Shown here: positions 26,987 to 35,427 of the stretch, piece after piece
How the letters are laid out: the number at the start of each line of letters is the position of its first letter
Position numbering within the stretch: the stretch's first letter is position 1
NCBI GenBank assembly: GCA_030828465.1
Contig: JAURCL010000004.1
Span: 1-64,000, forward strand
Direction of reading: 5' to 3'
Origin: Acidimicrobiales bacterium
GTDB lineage: Bacteria; Actinomycetota; Acidimicrobiia; Acidimicrobiales; Ilumatobacteraceae
DNA: 64,000 nt
Program-made: the position numbers and the translations under genes
The notes under the pieces: generated by a model
Seen by the model: only the letters and a program-made list of their open reading frames with translations
Told to the model about the DNA's origin: nothing
Database searches by the model: none

Positions 26987-28101
26987 GACATCTGCTCGTC
27001 ACCAACGACTTCCCACCCAAGGTGGGAGGCATCCAGTCGCTCCTCTGGGAGTGGTGGCGGCGCCTGCCTCCCGAGTCCTTCGCGGTGCTGACCAGCCCGC
27101 ACCGCGATGCGGCCGCCTTCGATGCGGCGCAGCCGTTCGCGATCGAGCGCGTTCGGGAGCCGGTGCTGCTCCCGCATCGGTTGATGGTCTCGCGGGTCAC
27201 CGAAGCGGTCGCTCGCACCGGATCTGAACTCGTCGTCCTCGACCCCGCCGTACCCCTCGGCATGATCGGTCCTCGACTCGGCCTGCCCTACGCCGTCGTT
27301 CTGCATGGAGCCGAAGTCACGGTGCCCGGACGGCTTCCGGTGACGCGTCCTCTGCTCGCGAAGGTGCTGCGAGGGGCGAGCCTGGTCATCTCGGCGGGGG
27401 AGTACGCGGCGGTCGAGGCGGAGCGCGCTGCGCGCTTCGAGCTCCCGATCACGGTGATCCCGCCCGGGGTGGACGTCGATCGGTTCCGTCCGCTCGGAGC
27501 CGCCGAGCGAGCTGCTGCTCGGTCGCGTCGCGGGTTGCGATCCGAGCACGAGGTCGTGGTCGCGGTGTCGCGTCTGGTTCCTCGAAAGGGCTTCGACGTA
27601 CTCATCAGGGCTGCCGCCCGACTCGCCCCGGCTCGGCCGAACCTGCGGGTGCTGATCGCCGGTGCCGGCCGTGATGACCGACGACTCCGGCGCCTTGTCG
27701 CCGAGACCGGCGCCCCGGTGAGCCTGCTCGGTCGGGTTCCTGATGCCGACCTTCCCGCGCTGTACGCGATCGGAGATGTCGCCTCGATGCTCTGTCGCAC
27801 TCGGTGGGCCGGCCTCGAGCAGGAGGGCTTCGGCATCGTCTTCCTCGAGGCTGCCGCGTGTGGTGTCCCACAACTGGCCGGGAGCAGCGGGGGAGCGGCT
27901 GAGGCCGTGGAGGACGGGGCCACCGGTCTGGTCGTCGACCGTCCCGATTCAGTGAACGACGCCGCCGCAGCGCTCAACTCGCTACTCGACGATCCTGCGA
28001 GACTTGCTCGCATGGGGGAGCGATCCCGAGAGCGGGCCGAGCGCCATTTCACCTACGACCTCCTGTCGGCGCGACTCGCGGAAGTGCTCGGAGCGACATG
28101 A
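26983..28101 (+). CDS. GT4 glycosyltransferase, PimB-like mannosyltransferase
   Basis: 372 residues, GT-B fold. VTNDFPPKVGGIQSLLWE at the start and GLEQEGFGIVFLEAAACGVPQLAG near the end (EX7E motif) resemble mycobacterial/corynebacterial PimB (Rv2188c), which adds the second mannose to phosphatidylinositol mannosides at the membrane. Other GT4 mannosyl- or glucosyltransferases have related sequences, so substrate is inferred. ATG 26983 overlaps the queG stop (ATGA). The next membrane gene overlaps in the same way, so the set is a coupled operon. The neighbourhood resembles that of mycobacterial pimB. Confidence 0.82.
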   Translation: MRHLLVTNDFPPKVGGIQSLLWEWWRRLPPESFAVLTSPHRDAAAFDAAQPFAIERVREPVLLPHRLMVSRVTEAVARTGSELVVLDPAVPLGMIGPRLGLPYAVVLHGAEVTVPGRLPVTRPLLAKVLRGASLVISAGEYAAVEAERAARFELPITVIPPGVDVDRFRPLGAAERAAARSRRGLRSEHEVVVAVSRLVPRKGFDVLIRAAARLAPARPNLRVLIAGAGRDDRRLRRLVAETGAPVSLLGRVPDADLPALYAIGDVASMLCRTRWAGLEQEGFGIVFLEAAACGVPQLAGSSGGAAEAVEDGATGLVVDRPDSVNDAAAALNSLLDDPARLARMGERSRERAERHFTYDLLSARLAEVLGAT

Positions 28102-28613
28102 CCGAGCGCTCCGAGTCCGGCGTGATGGCCGACGCCCTCGTTCGGGTGCACCTCGGATTGACCGCGGTGTTCGTGGTGACGGCGGCCTATGCCGCCGCCT
28201 CGTTCTCGACGGCGGCGCAATGGGTGGGAGCCATCACCGCGCTCGCGCTCTTCGCGGTCGGGGTGGCGGCCTTCCTCTGGGGCTTCTTCAACGCCGTCCA
28301 GCGATCGAGAACCGAGGAGATCTCGGTCACGCAACTCTTCTTGCTCCTCGGCCCGTCGGTGCCCTCGCCGGTGACGAGGGTGATGAACTCGGCGCTTGCG
28401 GTGCAGATCATCGTCGCCCTCACCACGACGCTCGCACGACCGAACGGCCCCGATGGCAACCCTGGGTCGTCACTCGCGGTCGGGTTCCTCGTGCCGATGC
28501 TCGGGCTCGGTCTCAATGGACTGTGGGCGGCCCATCATGGCCGCTTCGAACCCCGACGTTCGGCTGTCACACCCGAGCAGGGGCCGATCGGGCAGAATGA
28601 GGACCATGGCTGA
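28098..28613 (+). CDS. Conserved membrane protein (Rv2183c-like)
   Basis: 171 residues with four likely transmembrane segments (LTAVFVVTAAYAAASF, VGAITALALFAVGVAAFLWGF, LAVQIIVALTTTLA and LAVGFLVPMLGLGLNGLWAA) and a polar C-terminus. Its place between a PimB-like gene and an SRPBCC gene, and its size, agree with a conserved mycobacterial membrane protein near pimB. The function is unknown. ATG 28098 overlaps the upstream stop (ATGA), fixing the start. Confidence 0.72.
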   Translation: MTERSESGVMADALVRVHLGLTAVFVVTAAYAAASFSTAAQWVGAITALALFAVGVAAFLWGFFNAVQRSRTEEISVTQLFLLLGPSVPSPVTRVMNSALAVQIIVALTTTLARPNGPDGNPGSSLAVGFLVPMLGLGLNGLWAAHHGRFEPRRSAVTPEQGPIGQNEDHG

Positions 28614-29040
28614 CAGCGCTTCGGAGACGATCACCATCGAAGCCCCGATCGACCGGGTCTGGTCGATCGCCACCGACATCGAGGGCTATCCGAACTGGGC
28701 CCATGATGTGAAGGAGGTCGTGGTCCGCGCGCGCGACGACGAGGGGCGCCCGACGGAGGTCGAGTTCCGCGCTTCCGCGCTCGGTCGGAGCACCCACTAC
28801 ACGCTCCGGTACGACTACTCCTCCGCGCCCGCTCGCCTCGTCTGGTCGATGGTCGACGGCGACATCCAGCGGTCGATCGACGGGGCGTACACGCTCGAGT
28901 CGGTCGACGACTCGCGCACTCAGGTCACCTACGACCTCGCCATTGAGCTGGTCGTCCCGCTTCCCGGCTTCGTGAAGCGCCGCGCCGAGCGCCGCATCCT
29001 CAATGCGGTCCGCGGCCTCAAGGACCTGGCCGAGGCCTGA
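28606..29040 (+). CDS. SRPBCC/polyketide cyclase-like protein (Rv2185c-like)
   Basis: 144 residues, a helix-grip fold. ETITIEAPIDRVWSIATDIEGYPNWAHDVKEV at the start, with the conserved Trp/Tyr positions, and the C-terminal VPLPGFVKRRAERRILNAVRGLKDLAEA match actinobacterial Cyclase/SRPBCC proteins that bind small hydrophobic ligands. Mycobacteria carry a similar gene two or three places from pimB. The ligand is unknown. It overlaps the membrane gene by 8 nt. Confidence 0.85.
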   Translation: MADSASETITIEAPIDRVWSIATDIEGYPNWAHDVKEVVVRARDDEGRPTEVEFRASALGRSTHYTLRYDYSSAPARLVWSMVDGDIQRSIDGAYTLESVDDSRTQVTYDLAIELVVPLPGFVKRRAERRILNAVRGLKDLAEA

Positions 29041-29074
29041 GCGTGCCCGGAGACCGACCGGGGCACCGCTGCTC

Positions 29075-30025
29075 GTGACGAACGGGTTCCGTCTCGGTAT
29101 CGATGTTGGTGGCACGAAGTGCCTCGGAGTGGTTCTCGACGATGCCGGAGCGGTCATCGACGAGGCCCGACAGCCAACCCCAAGGGGCCCGGGCAGTCTC
29201 CCGCTTCTCATCGACACCCTCGCTGCGATGGTGTCCGATGTCGAGACCCGCATCGGTCCGGTGGTCACGGTCGGTATCGGAGTGCCTGGTCTGGTCACCT
29301 ACGCCGGCGTCCTGCGCGCAGCTCCCAACCTTGACGGTGTCGCCGACTTCGACGTGGCCGGTCTGCTTGGTGCACGCCTCGATCAGCCCGTGCGGGTCGA
29401 TAACGACGCCACCTGCGGCACGCTGGCCGAGTGGCGACTCGGAGCCGGTAGCGACAGCGACGACCTCATGCTCGTGACTCTCGGCACGGGCATCGGAGGG
29501 GGTGTCGTCGCCGGAGGGGCCCTCCAGCGAGGCGCACACGGATTCGCCGGTGAGTACGGACACATGGTCGTCGACCCCGATGGGCCACCGTGCCCTTGCG
29601 GACGCCAGGGATGCTGGGAGCGCTACGCCTCCGGGTCCGGCCTCGCGCGCCTCGCCCGGGAGTACGCGGTCGGCCGGCGGGTCTCGAGGGTGCTCGAGTT
29701 GGCCGGGGGAGACCCGGAGTCGGTGCGCGGCGAGCACGTCCAGGCGGCGGCCCGCGAGGGGGACCACGACTCGCTCCGAGTCATCGACGCCTTCGGCCGC
29801 TGGGTCGCGCTCGGTCTCGTCAACCTCACCAACATCTTGGACCCCGATCTCTTCGTGCTCGGCGGAGGTCTCGCGGCCGGCTCCGATCTCTACCTCGGGC
29901 CGATCCAACGATGGTTCGGTGAGTTGCTCTACCAACCCGATCTTCGTCCCCATCCGCGAGTGAAGTTCGCCGAGTTCGGCGAGCGCGCCGGGGCGGTCGG
30001 CGCCGCACTCCTCCACGAGACCTGA
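29075..30025 (+). CDS. glk: Glucokinase, ROK family
   Basis: 316 residues. LGIDVGGTKCLGVVLDD is the ATP-binding phosphate-1 motif. VDNDATCGTLAEW holds the catalytic Asp; TLGTGIGGGVV follows. The zinc site is GHMVVDPDGPPCPCGRQGCWE with CxCGxxGC. This is a normal ROK glucokinase that phosphorylates glucose at the entry to glycolysis, together with pfkA at 33787. GTG 29075 gives the standard short N-terminus and lies 34 nt after the SRPBCC gene. It is a good internal comparison for the degenerate ROK protein at 40360. Confidence 0.93.
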   Translation: MTNGFRLGIDVGGTKCLGVVLDDAGAVIDEARQPTPRGPGSLPLLIDTLAAMVSDVETRIGPVVTVGIGVPGLVTYAGVLRAAPNLDGVADFDVAGLLGARLDQPVRVDNDATCGTLAEWRLGAGSDSDDLMLVTLGTGIGGGVVAGGALQRGAHGFAGEYGHMVVDPDGPPCPCGRQGCWERYASGSGLARLAREYAVGRRVSRVLELAGGDPESVRGEHVQAAAREGDHDSLRVIDAFGRWVALGLVNLTNILDPDLFVLGGGLAAGSDLYLGPIQRWFGELLYQPDLRPHPRVKFAEFGERAGAVGAALLHET

Positions 30026-30041
30026 GCAACCGGTGCGCCGG

Positions 30042-30047
30042 TAGCGT
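30042..30047 (+). promoter_or_regulatory. Candidate -10 box for the aminotransferase
   Basis: TAGCGT, 6 nt before GTG 30054. Confidence 0.4.
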
Positions 30048-30053
30048 GCCGGT

Positions 30054-31259
30054 GTGGAGTTTCGCCGGATCACCAACCTCCCTCCTTACGTCTTCACGAT
30101 CATCAACGGCCTGAAGCTCGAGGCACGCCGGTCGGGGGCCGATGTGATCGATCTCGGATTCGGGAACCCCGACATCCCCTCGCCCGACATCGCCGTCGAG
30201 AAGCTCGCCGAGGCGGCGAGGAATCCGCGCAACCATCGCTACTCACTCAGTCGCGGTTTGCCGCGCCTCCGCGAAGAGGTCGCGAAGTACTACGCCACCA
30301 ATTGGGGCGTCGATCTCGATCCAGAACTTGAGATCACCAACACCATTGGTTCCAAGGAGGGCTTCTCGCACCTCATGTGGGTGCTCCTCGAACGTGGCGA
30401 CGCCGCCATCGTGCCGACTCCCTCGTACCCGATCCACATGTACGGACCGCTCTTCGCCGGCGCTGATCTCCGTCAGGTGCCGATCCGCGGACTCAGCAAT
30501 CCCGATGACCGCGACGACTTTGAGGAGGGATTCTTCGAGTCGCTCCACACCGCCTACGAAGTGGGTTGGCCGAAGCCGAGGGTGCTCGTGATCTCGTTCC
30601 CACACAATCCGACTGGGGCAAGCGTCGACCTCGCCTTCATGCAGCGCGTGGTCGACTTCTGCCGAGAGCGCGAGATGATCGTGGTCCACGACTTCGCCTA
30701 CGCCGATATCGGCTTCGGTGGAGTGCGCCCCCCGAGCATCTTGCAGGCGGAGGGAGCCAAGGATGTCGCTGTCGAGCAGTACTCGATGACGAAGTCGTTC
30801 TCGATGGCCGGTTGGCGCTCCGCGTTCATGGTGGGCAACGCCGAGGTCGTGCAGGCCCTCGTCAAGTTGAAGAGCTATCTCGACTACGGGATGTTCCAGC
30901 CGGTGCAGATCGCGGCCACCGTCGTGTTCCGGGAGGAGCCCGACTACCCGAAGGAGATCTGCTCGATCTACGAGAGCAGATGCGACACCCTCATCGACGG
31001 CTTGGCGAAGATCGGCTGGGATGTGCCGAAGCCCGGAGGCACGATGTTCGTGTGGGCGCCGATTCCCGAGGCCTATCGCGAGATGGACTCAGTGGAGTTC
31101 TGCTCGATGCTGGTCCGCGAGTGCGATGTCGCGCTCTCGCCCGGTGTCGGTTTCGGCCCCGGTGGTGAGGGTTTCGTTCGTTTCGCGCTGATCGAGAACG
31201 AGCAGCGCATCACGCAGGCGATGCGCAACCTGAAGCGCGGCCTCGTCAAGCTCGGTTGA
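30054..31259 (+). CDS. Alanine/aspartate-type PLP aminotransferase (AlaC-like)
   Basis: 401 residues, fold-type I. LGFGNPDIPSP at the start, YSLSRGLPRLREEVAKYY, FPHNPTGASVDLAFM, VVHDFAYADIGFGG with the PLP-binding Asp/Tyr, SMTKSFSMAGWRSAF with the Schiff-base Lys, and the C-terminal VGFGPGGEGFVRFAL with the carboxylate-binding Arg. These motifs are closest to AlaC/YfdZ-type alanine aminotransferases used in alanine, methionine or lysine-related pathways. The substrate is inferred. GTG 30054 follows a -10-like box by 6 nt. An ACT-domain gene lies 51 nt downstream. Confidence 0.9.
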   Translation: MEFRRITNLPPYVFTIINGLKLEARRSGADVIDLGFGNPDIPSPDIAVEKLAEAARNPRNHRYSLSRGLPRLREEVAKYYATNWGVDLDPELEITNTIGSKEGFSHLMWVLLERGDAAIVPTPSYPIHMYGPLFAGADLRQVPIRGLSNPDDRDDFEEGFFESLHTAYEVGWPKPRVLVISFPHNPTGASVDLAFMQRVVDFCREREMIVVHDFAYADIGFGGVRPPSILQAEGAKDVAVEQYSMTKSFSMAGWRSAFMVGNAEVVQALVKLKSYLDYGMFQPVQIAATVVFREEPDYPKEICSIYESRCDTLIDGLAKIGWDVPKPGGTMFVWAPIPEAYREMDSVEFCSMLVRECDVALSPGVGFGPGGEGFVRFALIENEQRITQAMRNLKRGLVKLG

Positions 31260-31298
31260 TCCGTACCGGCTCGTCACACGGTTGAAACCGCGCCGTCG

Positions 31299-31304
31299 TA
31301 GCCT
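31299..31304 (+). promoter_or_regulatory. Candidate -10 box for the ACT-domain gene
   Basis: TAGCCT, 6 nt before GTG 31311. Confidence 0.4.
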
Positions 31305-31310
31305 TTCGCC

Positions 31311-31919
31311 GTGCACACCGTCGTCGTCCGGGTCTGGTTGCCCGATCGCCCAGGCGCTCTTGGACAGGTGGCAAGCCGCATAGGCGCTGTTCGCGGCGAC
31401 GTCCTCGGTATCGAGGTGCTCGAGAGCGGAGCGGGCAGCGTGATCGACGAGCTCGTCGTGGTGCTGCCCGATGACGGGCTGGTCGCGCTCATGGTCAGCG
31501 AGATCGACGCTGTTGACGGGGTCGCTGTGGAGGATGTCCGAGCGATCGAGGGAGGACATGTCGACCCTGACCTCGCCGCCCTGGCGCTCATCGCCGAGGT
31601 GGCCGAGGTGGCACCCAGTGAGCGTCGAGCGACGCTCGTTTCCTTACTTGCTGAACTGATCGGCGCCGACTGGGCGGTCCTCCTCCGTGACGGGGTAGAG
31701 ATGGCCCGAGTGGGTGATCTGCCCGAGGGGGGTGCGCTCGATCCCTACCGCCGTGGGCGCGAGCATCCCCTGTCAGCTGGGCCCGAGAGCGACGTCTTCT
31801 GGTCGAGTCGGCCCGACGGACCCGTGCTCGTGGCACGCCGAGCGAGCCGACCCATTCACACCCGTGAGCGCGATCGGGTCGACGCGATCATGCGGGTTGC
31901 CGCGAGCCTGCTCGACTAA
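31311..31919 (+). CDS. ACT-domain protein with an unknown C-terminal domain
   Basis: 202 residues. Residues 1-75 form an ACT domain (VVVRVWLPDRPGALGQVASRIGAVRGDVLGIEVLE), a small-molecule sensor usually for amino acids. The rest contains LVSLLAELIGADWAVLLRDG and ...VARRASRPIHTRERDRVDAIMRVAASLLD, which looks GAF-like, the N-terminal side of which is not certain. It would sense an amino acid and affect a partner, possibly the aminotransferase before it. No DNA-binding domain is seen. The start is GTG 31311. Confidence 0.75.
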   Translation: MHTVVVRVWLPDRPGALGQVASRIGAVRGDVLGIEVLESGAGSVIDELVVVLPDDGLVALMVSEIDAVDGVAVEDVRAIEGGHVDPDLAALALIAEVAEVAPSERRATLVSLLAELIGADWAVLLRDGVEMARVGDLPEGGALDPYRRGREHPLSAGPESDVFWSSRPDGPVLVARRASRPIHTRERDRVDAIMRVAASLLD

Positions 31920-31925
31920 TTCAGA

Positions 31926-33407
31926 TCAGCTCGCGGCCCAACCACGGGACCGCTCGACGGCCCGCAACCACTCGCCGTGGCCGAGGTCGGCGAGCGTCCG
32001 GTCAGGCTCGGGCTCAAACGTGGCCTCGACGGACCAGGCTGCGGCGAGCGACTCCTCATTGGGCCACACCCCCTCGGCGAGGCCCGCGAGATAGGCGGCG
32101 CCGAGCGCGGTCGACTCGCGGTCGGCGGGGCGGATCACGCGGACTCCCAGTTGGTCAGCCTGGAACTGGAGCAGCAGGTCCATCACGGAGGCTCCGCCAT
32201 CGACGCGGAGGTCGGTGATCGGAACACCGCTCGCGGCGACCATGGCGTCGACGACGTCGCGCACCTGATACGCCATCGATTCAACGACCGCGCGAGCCAG
32301 ATGCGCTTTCGAGGATCCTCGCGTCAGACCGCAGATCGTGCCCCGCGCCCGCGGGTCCCACCACGGTGAGCCGAGACCGGCGAAGGCCGGAACCACATAG
32401 ACACCACCGGAATCGGTGACTGAAGCGGCGAGCGGGCCGATCTCCGCGGCCTCGGAGATGATGCCGAGGCCGTCGCGCAGCCACTGAATGGCGGCACCGG
32501 TCACGAAGACCGCCCCTTCGAGGGCATACGTGACAGAACCGTCGGCGAGTTGCCATGCGACGGTGGTCAGCATGCCGGGGGTTGGCTCGGGGCATGAGTC
32601 GCCGACGTTGAGGAGGATGAAGCTGCCGGTGCCGTAGGTGTTCTTCGCCTGACCGGGTCGCAGGCAGTTCTGGCCGAAGAGCGCCGCCTGCTGATCGCCA
32701 GCGATCCCCGAGACCGGGATGCCCGTCGGTAGGCCCTCGGCCGCGGTGAGGCACAGTCGTCCGCTCGATGGCCGCACTTCGGGGAGCGCGCTCATCGGGA
32801 CCGACAGCAGATCGCAGAGCTCTTCATCCCAGCGCAGGTTGGCGATGTCGAAGAGCATCGTCCGCGAGGCGTTCGTCACATCGGTCAGATGCTCGGCGCC
32901 GGAGGTGAGGCGATAGATCAGCCACGAGTCGATGGTGCCGAGGGCGAGCCGGTCATCGGTCGGGAGCGAGCGCTCGCGAATCAACCATTCGAACTTGGTC
33001 CCACTGAAGTAGGGGTCGAGGACGAGGCCTGTGCGGGTTCGGATCAGATCGAGGTGCCCGGCTGCGGTGAGCGCCTCGCATCGGTCGGCGGTGCGGCGGT
33101 CCTGCCAGACGATGGCGGTTCCGAACGGCTCCCCGGTGGTCCGATCCCAGGCGACGACGGTCTCGCGTTGGTTGGTGATGCCGATCGCGGCGACGTTGTC
33201 GACTCCGACCTCACCGATGACCTCCGACAGCGTGGTGACCACCGATGACCAGATCTCGTCTGGGTCGTGCTCGACCCAGCCCGGGTTCGGGAAGTGCTGG
33301 GTGAACTCTCGGTAGGAGGCGACCGGAGGGCGACCGTCGACGTACACCGCCCGAGCGCGGACTCCTGTGGTGCCGGCATCGATCGCGATCACGCAGGTGG
33401 CGCTCAT
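31926..33407 (-). CDS. glpK: Glycerol kinase
   Basis: 493 residues, the length of GlpK. It phosphorylates glycerol to glycerol-3-phosphate in the cytoplasm. AIDAGTTGVRARAVYVDG, the IGITNQRETVVAWDRTTGEPFGTAIVWQDRRT block, the SGTKFEWLI segment, KNTYGTGSFILLN and LRVDGGASVMDLLLQFQADQLG are all those of GlpK. ATG 33407 has a TACGAT box 6 nt upstream. No glpF, glpD or regulator is adjacent. The other FGGY kinase at 14448-15890 is more divergent. Confidence 0.95.
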   Translation of the reverse strand: MSATCVIAIDAGTTGVRARAVYVDGRPPVASYREFTQHFPNPGWVEHDPDEIWSSVVTTLSEVIGEVGVDNVAAIGITNQRETVVAWDRTTGEPFGTAIVWQDRRTADRCEALTAAGHLDLIRTRTGLVLDPYFSGTKFEWLIRERSLPTDDRLALGTIDSWLIYRLTSGAEHLTDVTNASRTMLFDIANLRWDEELCDLLSVPMSALPEVRPSSGRLCLTAAEGLPTGIPVSGIAGDQQAALFGQNCLRPGQAKNTYGTGSFILLNVGDSCPEPTPGMLTTVAWQLADGSVTYALEGAVFVTGAAIQWLRDGLGIISEAAEIGPLAASVTDSGGVYVVPAFAGLGSPWWDPRARGTICGLTRGSSKAHLARAVVESMAYQVRDVVDAMVAASGVPITDLRVDGGASVMDLLLQFQADQLGVRVIRPADRESTALGAAYLAGLAEGVWPNEESLAAAWSVEATFEPEPDRTLADLGHGEWLRAVERSRGWAAS

Positions 33408-33413
33408 TCAGTG

Positions 33414-33419
33414 ATCGTA
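33414..33419 (-). promoter_or_regulatory. Candidate -10 box for glpK
   Basis: TACGAT on the minus strand, 6 nt before ATG 33407. Confidence 0.45.
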
Positions 33420-33438
33420 CCCCTCGGTCTCGGATCGC

Positions 33439-33747
33439 TCAGCGGCGCGGGCGCCCGCCTCCGGTGCGGCGGGTGGGCGCCGGCCGCGGACGAGGGGTGG
33501 GCTCGGGAGACGGTTCGGCGACCGCGGGTCGGGCACGGCGCAGACGGTCGCGCTTGTACCCGAACTTGGCGAGCACGGCGCCGAAGGCGACGTACAGGGG
33601 GCCGGACACGAGCAGTCCCGCGACGGCCCCGACTCGGTCGGCGCCGTCGACCACCAGGACGAGCACGACCAGCATGATGAAGACGTAGACGATCCATTCC
33701 CGGACGAGACGTCCCCAGGGGACGGGACGAGTTGAATCCCAAGCCAT
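33439..33747 (-). CDS. Small membrane protein with a basic Pro-rich tail
   Basis: 102 residues. The middle has two hydrophobic segments (WIVYVFIMLVVLVLVV and VGAVAGLLVSGPLYVAFGAVLA), and the last 40 residues are rich in Arg, Pro and Thr. The pattern resembles small actinobacterial DUF4229-like membrane proteins, but I cannot assign it firmly. A TAGAAC hexamer, a weak -10, lies 6 nt before ATG 33747. It is divergent from pfkA across 39 nt and upstream of glpK on the same strand, 31 nt away. Confidence 0.6.
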   Translation of the reverse strand: MAWDSTRPVPWGRLVREWIVYVFIMLVVLVLVVDGADRVGAVAGLLVSGPLYVAFGAVLAKFGYKRDRLRRARPAVAEPSPEPTPRPRPAPTRRTGGGRPRR

Positions 33748-33773
33748 GCGTTCGTTCTAGCAGCGCTCACTCG

Positions 33774-33779
33774 TAGTAT
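33774..33779 (+). promoter_or_regulatory. Candidate -10 box for pfkA
   Basis: TAGTAT, 7 nt before GTG 33787. Confidence 0.45.
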
Positions 33780-33786
33780 CCGACGG

Positions 33787-34824
33787 GTGCGAGTGGGAGT
33801 CCTGACCGGGGGCGGAGACTGCCCGGGTCTCAACGCAGTGATCCGGGCCATCGTGCGCAAGGGCGAACGCGTGCTCGGCGACGACATCGTCGGTTTCTTG
33901 GATGCCTGGGACGGGGTGATGGACCGTCGGACGATGCCCCTCACCGTTGAGAGCATGCGCGGGAGCCTGCCCCGAGGTGGCACCGTCCTCGGCACGCGAC
34001 GTGGCAGCCCACTCGATCACAGCGACGGGGTGGAGCGCGTCCGGACGACGATCCACGACCTCGGTCTCGACGGCATCATCGTGATCGGAGGAAACGGCTC
34101 GTTGACCGTCGCCGAACTCCTGCACCGAGAACACGGGATCCCCGTCCTCGGGGTGCCGAAGACGATCGACAACGACATCGTCGGCACCGACCTCACGTTC
34201 GGTTTCAACACCGCGGTGCAGATCGCCACCGATGCGATCGATCGCCTCCACACCACGGCCGAGAGCCACGACCGCGTCATGGTCGTGGAGGTCATGGGCC
34301 GCAACAGCGGTTGGATCGCGACGCACGCGGGGATCGCCGGGGGCGCGACCGTGGTGCTCGTACCCGAGCATCCCTTCGACGTCGATCAGGTGTGCGAGCG
34401 TCTTACCCGACGCCACAGCCGTGGCCGGTACGCCTCAATCGTGGTGGTGGCCGAAGGCGCGGTGCCGGTCGAGGGCTCCCTCGCCAGCGGATCTGACCCT
34501 GAGGTTGATCGCTTCGGACATGCTCGACTCGGCGGGATCGGGCACATCGTTGCCGACGAGATCGGCCGTCGAACGGGGTTCGAGACCCGACCGGTCCTGC
34601 TCGGCCACGTCCAACGCGGTGGCACCCCCACCGCCTTCGACCGCGTGCTGTCAACGCGATTCGGTGTCGCCGCGATCGACGCCGTACACGGCGGTGCCTG
34701 GGGTTCGATGGTGGCGCTCCGAGGCAGTGAGATCGTTACGGTCCCGCTCGCCGAGGCGGCGGGCCGGAGCCGGCCCGTCGACCTCGCGCTGTTCACCGAT
34801 GTCGCCGAGATCTTCTTCGCCTGA
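33787..34824 (+). CDS. pfkA: 6-phosphofructokinase, actinobacterial (group III) type
   Basis: 345 residues, normal for group III PFK. It phosphorylates fructose-6-phosphate, the committed step of glycolysis. TGGGDCPGLNAVIR is the N-terminal nucleotide motif, PKTIDNDIVG (residues 124-133) the catalytic motif, and VMGRNSGWIATHAGIAGGA the substrate motif. In IIVIGGNGSLTVA, Gly104 points to ATP rather than pyrophosphate as donor (PPi enzymes usually have Asp there). Residue 103 is Asn, where E. coli has the Mg-binding Asp103 and related enzymes an acidic residue, so the metal site may be altered. It stands alone behind its own -10-like box. Confidence 0.92.
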   Translation: MRVGVLTGGGDCPGLNAVIRAIVRKGERVLGDDIVGFLDAWDGVMDRRTMPLTVESMRGSLPRGGTVLGTRRGSPLDHSDGVERVRTTIHDLGLDGIIVIGGNGSLTVAELLHREHGIPVLGVPKTIDNDIVGTDLTFGFNTAVQIATDAIDRLHTTAESHDRVMVVEVMGRNSGWIATHAGIAGGATVVLVPEHPFDVDQVCERLTRRHSRGRYASIVVVAEGAVPVEGSLASGSDPEVDRFGHARLGGIGHIVADEIGRRTGFETRPVLLGHVQRGGTPTAFDRVLSTRFGVAAIDAVHGGAWGSMVALRGSEIVTVPLAEAAGRSRPVDLALFTDVAEIFFA

Positions 34825-34827
34825 ACC

Positions 34828-35427
34828 TCACACCCGGGCGGGGAGCACCGGATAGTCAGGCTGCGCGGACACGGCGTAGCCGGGGAAGTCGAAGGAGCGC
34901 AGCAGACCGGTCGTGGTGGCGCCGTCCGGTCGAGGCCAAGGGAATCGCTGTCCGTCAACGGTGAGCTGAACCGCGTCGACGCCGACGATGTCGGTCGCGG
35001 TGAACACGATCTGCGCCACGGCAAGGGTGAGGCCAGATCCCGACAATTCGGCGATCGCCGAGGACAGATCGACGTAGAGGACCGAGCCCACCGAGCGGGT
35101 GCTCAGCACCTCGAGCTCGGCTGGTAGCGCGGAACTGAGCGGAAGCGAGAGCTCATCCTCGGTCGGTCCGGCGACGAGGGCGGCGAGCAGATCGTCGCGG
35201 GTGCCCGACGACCGGGTCACCGAGCGGACCTGGCGGGGCTCGGTCGGTGTGAGGAGGTAGATCCGGGCGTCCCCGCCCGACACTCCAGCCGCCGAGATCG
35301 GTGACGCCGGGAGCGAGCGGTCCTCGATCGGGATGTCCCGGGGCGCCGCGTCGGGTCGGATGCCGCATCCGGTGACGAGCACGGCGGTGAGGGCGGCGAT
35401 GGAGCTCAACGCTCCGATCCGACTCAC
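34828..35427 (-). CDS. GerMN-domain lipoprotein (LpqB-like)
   Basis: 199 residues. A lipoprotein signal ends in LVTGCG (lipobox Cys21), so the protein should be anchored to the outside of the membrane. The rest is a GerMN domain (IYLLTPTEPRQVRSVTR, LAALVAGPTEDEL..LPLSSALP, LYVDLSSAIAELSGSGLTLAVAQIVFT). In mycobacteria and streptomycetes the mtrA-mtrB-lpqB order is conserved and LpqB modulates MtrB. LpqB is longer, with an extra beta-propeller, so this is a short relative. ATG 35427 overlaps the histidine-kinase stop (ATGA). The function is inferred from context. Confidence 0.85.
   Translation of the reverse strand: MSRIGALSSIAALTAVLVTGCGIRPDAAPRDIPIEDRSLPASPISAAGVSGGDARIYLLTPTEPRQVRSVTRSSGTRDDLLAALVAGPTEDELSLPLSSALPAELEVLSTRSVGSVLYVDLSSAIAELSGSGLTLAVAQIVFTATDIVGVDAVQLTVDGQRFPWPRPDGATTTGLLRSFDFPGYAVSAQPDYPVLPARV

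Noticed and set aside
28567-30076. Long minus-strand frames of 243-352 codons opposite the SRPBCC and glucokinase genes
   Set aside because: Both plus-strand genes have full sets of family motifs; the minus frames match nothing recognisable.
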